Under the pieces are notes generated by a model. The model worked only from the letters and a program-made list of their open reading frames with translations. It had not been told where the DNA came from and ran no database searches. This document shows, piece by piece, positions 63,040-64,000 of a stretch of DNA of 64,000 bases. Made by a program: the position numbers and the translations under genes. This stretch comes from JALEFZ01 sp039817415 (GTDB lineage: Bacteria > Bacteroidota > Bacteroidia > J057), in assembly GCA_039817415.1 (NCBI GenBank), contig JBCBVV010000019.1, positions 1-64,000 of the forward strand. The letters are read 5' to 3'. How positions within the stretch are numbered: position 1 is the first letter of the stretch; each line of letters opens with the position of its first letter.

Positions 63040-63384
63040 ATGATGGCCTATTTTCTTCATATTCACCTGCTCATAGCTAACTTCCTGTTTGCCTCCCCCC
63101 AACCTTACCAAGCTGTAGACCTATGTGAACTAAAAGGCGCTGTTTACATCGAATCTGTTGCGAGCTTAGCGGATTACAGGGTATTTGTATTGGAACAAGA
63201 AGACTTCGCAGATTTGCTCGTTTTTAAGGAGCAGGGTAAGGCATTTTGCGAAGAGGCTGGACATTGGTTTATCACCACATCACGTTCAGAGGCAGACTTT
63301 TCTATTTTCCTTGAGGCCTTTGCCGATGAGGCTGAGCTGAGAATTTTCTATACAGAATTTCCTTCCCTTGCGGGTTGTCCCTGA
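63040..63384 (+). CDS. DUF6150-family small exported protein
   Basis: A 114-residue protein with a hydrophobic N-terminus (YFLHIHLLIANFLFASPQ, signal-like) and a body of short parallel segments (VYIESVASLADYRVFVLEQED, then ADLLVFKEQGKAF; ADFSIFLEAFADEAELRIFY; FPSLAGCP), which match my recollection of DUF6150 (repeated A-D-hydrophobic-x-V/I pattern). Function unknown. One base after rarA, so co-transcribed. Confidence 0.7.
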   Translation: MMAYFLHIHLLIANFLFASPQPYQAVDLCELKGAVYIESVASLADYRVFVLEQEDFADLLVFKEQGKAFCEEAGHWFITTSRSEADFSIFLEAFADEAELRIFYTEFPSLAGCP

Positions 63385-63407
63385 TTCAATCTTGCGGAAT
63401 GTTAGAA

Positions 63408-63435
63408 TCCTGAGAATCAGTTTTGAATCTCAGGA
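63408..63435 (+). terminator. Hairpin after DUF6150 gene
   Basis: TCCTGAGA (63408-63415) pairs with TCTCAGGA (63428-63435), 12-base loop, followed after a gap by TATTTTT. Moderate terminator candidate. Confidence 0.45.
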
Positions 63436-63576
63436 GGGAATAGCCTATTTTTGGAATAATCCACGCCTTAAAGCGTTGAGTAAACAAACCTTCTAGTCTA
63501 TTCTGCACCTAAATCAATCATTCTTCTACATATTTGCCTATCGAAAAAAATTCTACCTGCAGAATAATTAAGCATT

Positions 63577-64000
63577 TTGAAGACAACTTATATCGAAACA
63601 GCAGTCAAATCCACTGCTGAACAACAGGATATACTGATCGCCCTGCTTTCAGAGGTGGGCTATGAGGCATTTGAAGACAAGGAAGGAATCTTGAAGGCCT
63701 ATATTCAAAAGGACCTCTTTGACCAAGATCAAATAGAAGCCTTTATCTCCCCCCTTGGCCTAAATAAGGAGGACATACAGCATACGGACTTACCTGCGAC
63801 CAACTGGAATGCAGTCTGGGAAGCCGAATACCAGTCTGTTGAAGTAGGTATGTTTTGCCAAATTGTACCTTCTCACCGTGAACCCAAGCCTGATTTTGCC
63901 CATACCATACGACTTGATCCCAAGATGGCTTTTGGAACGGGACACCATCAGACTACTCGCTTGATGATCCGTAACATGGCCGAATTGAACTTTGAAGGAA
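63577..64000 (+). CDS. prmA: Ribosomal protein L11 methyltransferase, N-terminal part
   Basis: An open frame runs from a TTG at 63577 to the end of the window (141 codons, C-terminus cut). The start LKTTYIETAVKSTAEQQDIL matches the PrmA N-terminal substrate-binding domain, and DPKMAFGTGHHQTTRLMI is the family's SAM-binding motif I approach. PrmA trimethylates lysines and the N-terminus of L11. There is no ATG in a suitable position; ATT directly before the TTG is the only alternative. Confidence 0.92.
   Translation, partial: MKTTYIETAVKSTAEQQDILIALLSEVGYEAFEDKEGILKAYIQKDLFDQDQIEAFISPLGLNKEDIQHTDLPATNWNAVWEAEYQSVEVGMFCQIVPSHREPKPDFAHTIRLDPKMAFGTGHHQTTRLMIRNMAELNFEG

Overview
The window comes from a Bacteroidota chromosome, most likely class Saprospiria (Lewinella/Haliscomenobacter-like). 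Evidence for the phylum: a complete alternative complex III (actABCDEF) next to caa3-type oxidase genes; rpmH-rnpA followed by an S41 peptidase; DUF4920 and DUF6150 proteins; an OmpA protein with the TPR/PD40/CarboxypepD order; a YpdA-type reductase; near absence of Shine-Dalgarno sequences; and promoters of the TTTG-N19..22-TAnnTTTG kind. The class is inferred from the roughly 110-residue surface-protein repeat at the left edge. No IS elements, CRISPR arrays, rRNA or convincing tRNA genes were seen.

Layout: 1-1482 is the N-terminal part of a repeat-built secreted protein that runs off the left edge. 1857-9259 holds housekeeping and envelope genes: pdxH, a flippase, an EGF-like lipoprotein, a coiled-coil protein, a DUF4920 lipoprotein, an ALDH7 dehydrogenase, a thioredoxin-like protein and a lipoprotein of unknown function. 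9450-16173 is a tightly packed five-gene unit (small helical protein, RavA-like MoxR ATPase, small bpX-like protein, vWA + beta-propeller-like protein, N-terminal bpX-like + TPR-like protein). It matches the predicted MoxR-vWA-beta-propeller (bpX) ternary systems, proposed to be NTP-dependent conflict systems. 17191-20043 carries a second, different MoxR/vWA pair (CoxD/CoxE type) followed by a LON substrate-binding-domain protein. 20353-27876 contains a PAS histidine kinase without its phospho-acceptor histidine, an M14 peptidase, ung, an NTR/TIMP-like protein, an S41 protease, rnpA and rpmH (rpmH is only 53 codons). 27985-31165 has an FMN reductase, a YhhN protein and aceK.

31274-49419 is one long minus-strand respiratory cluster, read actA-B-C-D-E-F then coxB-coxA-ctaA-ctaB-coxC2-coxC1-subunit IV-SCO-DUF420-small CxxC membrane protein. 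It encodes the whole path from quinol through ACIII to a heme-copper oxidase, plus heme A synthesis and assembly factors. A promoter with an embedded palindrome lies upstream of actA and a strong terminator lies after the last gene. Unusual points: a SCO protein without any cysteine, His-rich tracts in three subunits, a roughly 200-residue insertion in one subunit III, and a mono-heme domain fused to ActA.

50143-63384 carries ypdA, a small acidic protein, a DEAD-box helicase (DEGD variant), a small membrane protein, nuoF without neighbouring nuo genes, a TPR histidine kinase, queE (apparently leaderless), a PorE-like OmpA protein, a membrane-anchored protein resembling a sigma region 2, a metallo-beta-lactamase-fold hydrolase, rarA and a DUF6150 protein. 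The right edge cuts prmA, which begins with TTG.
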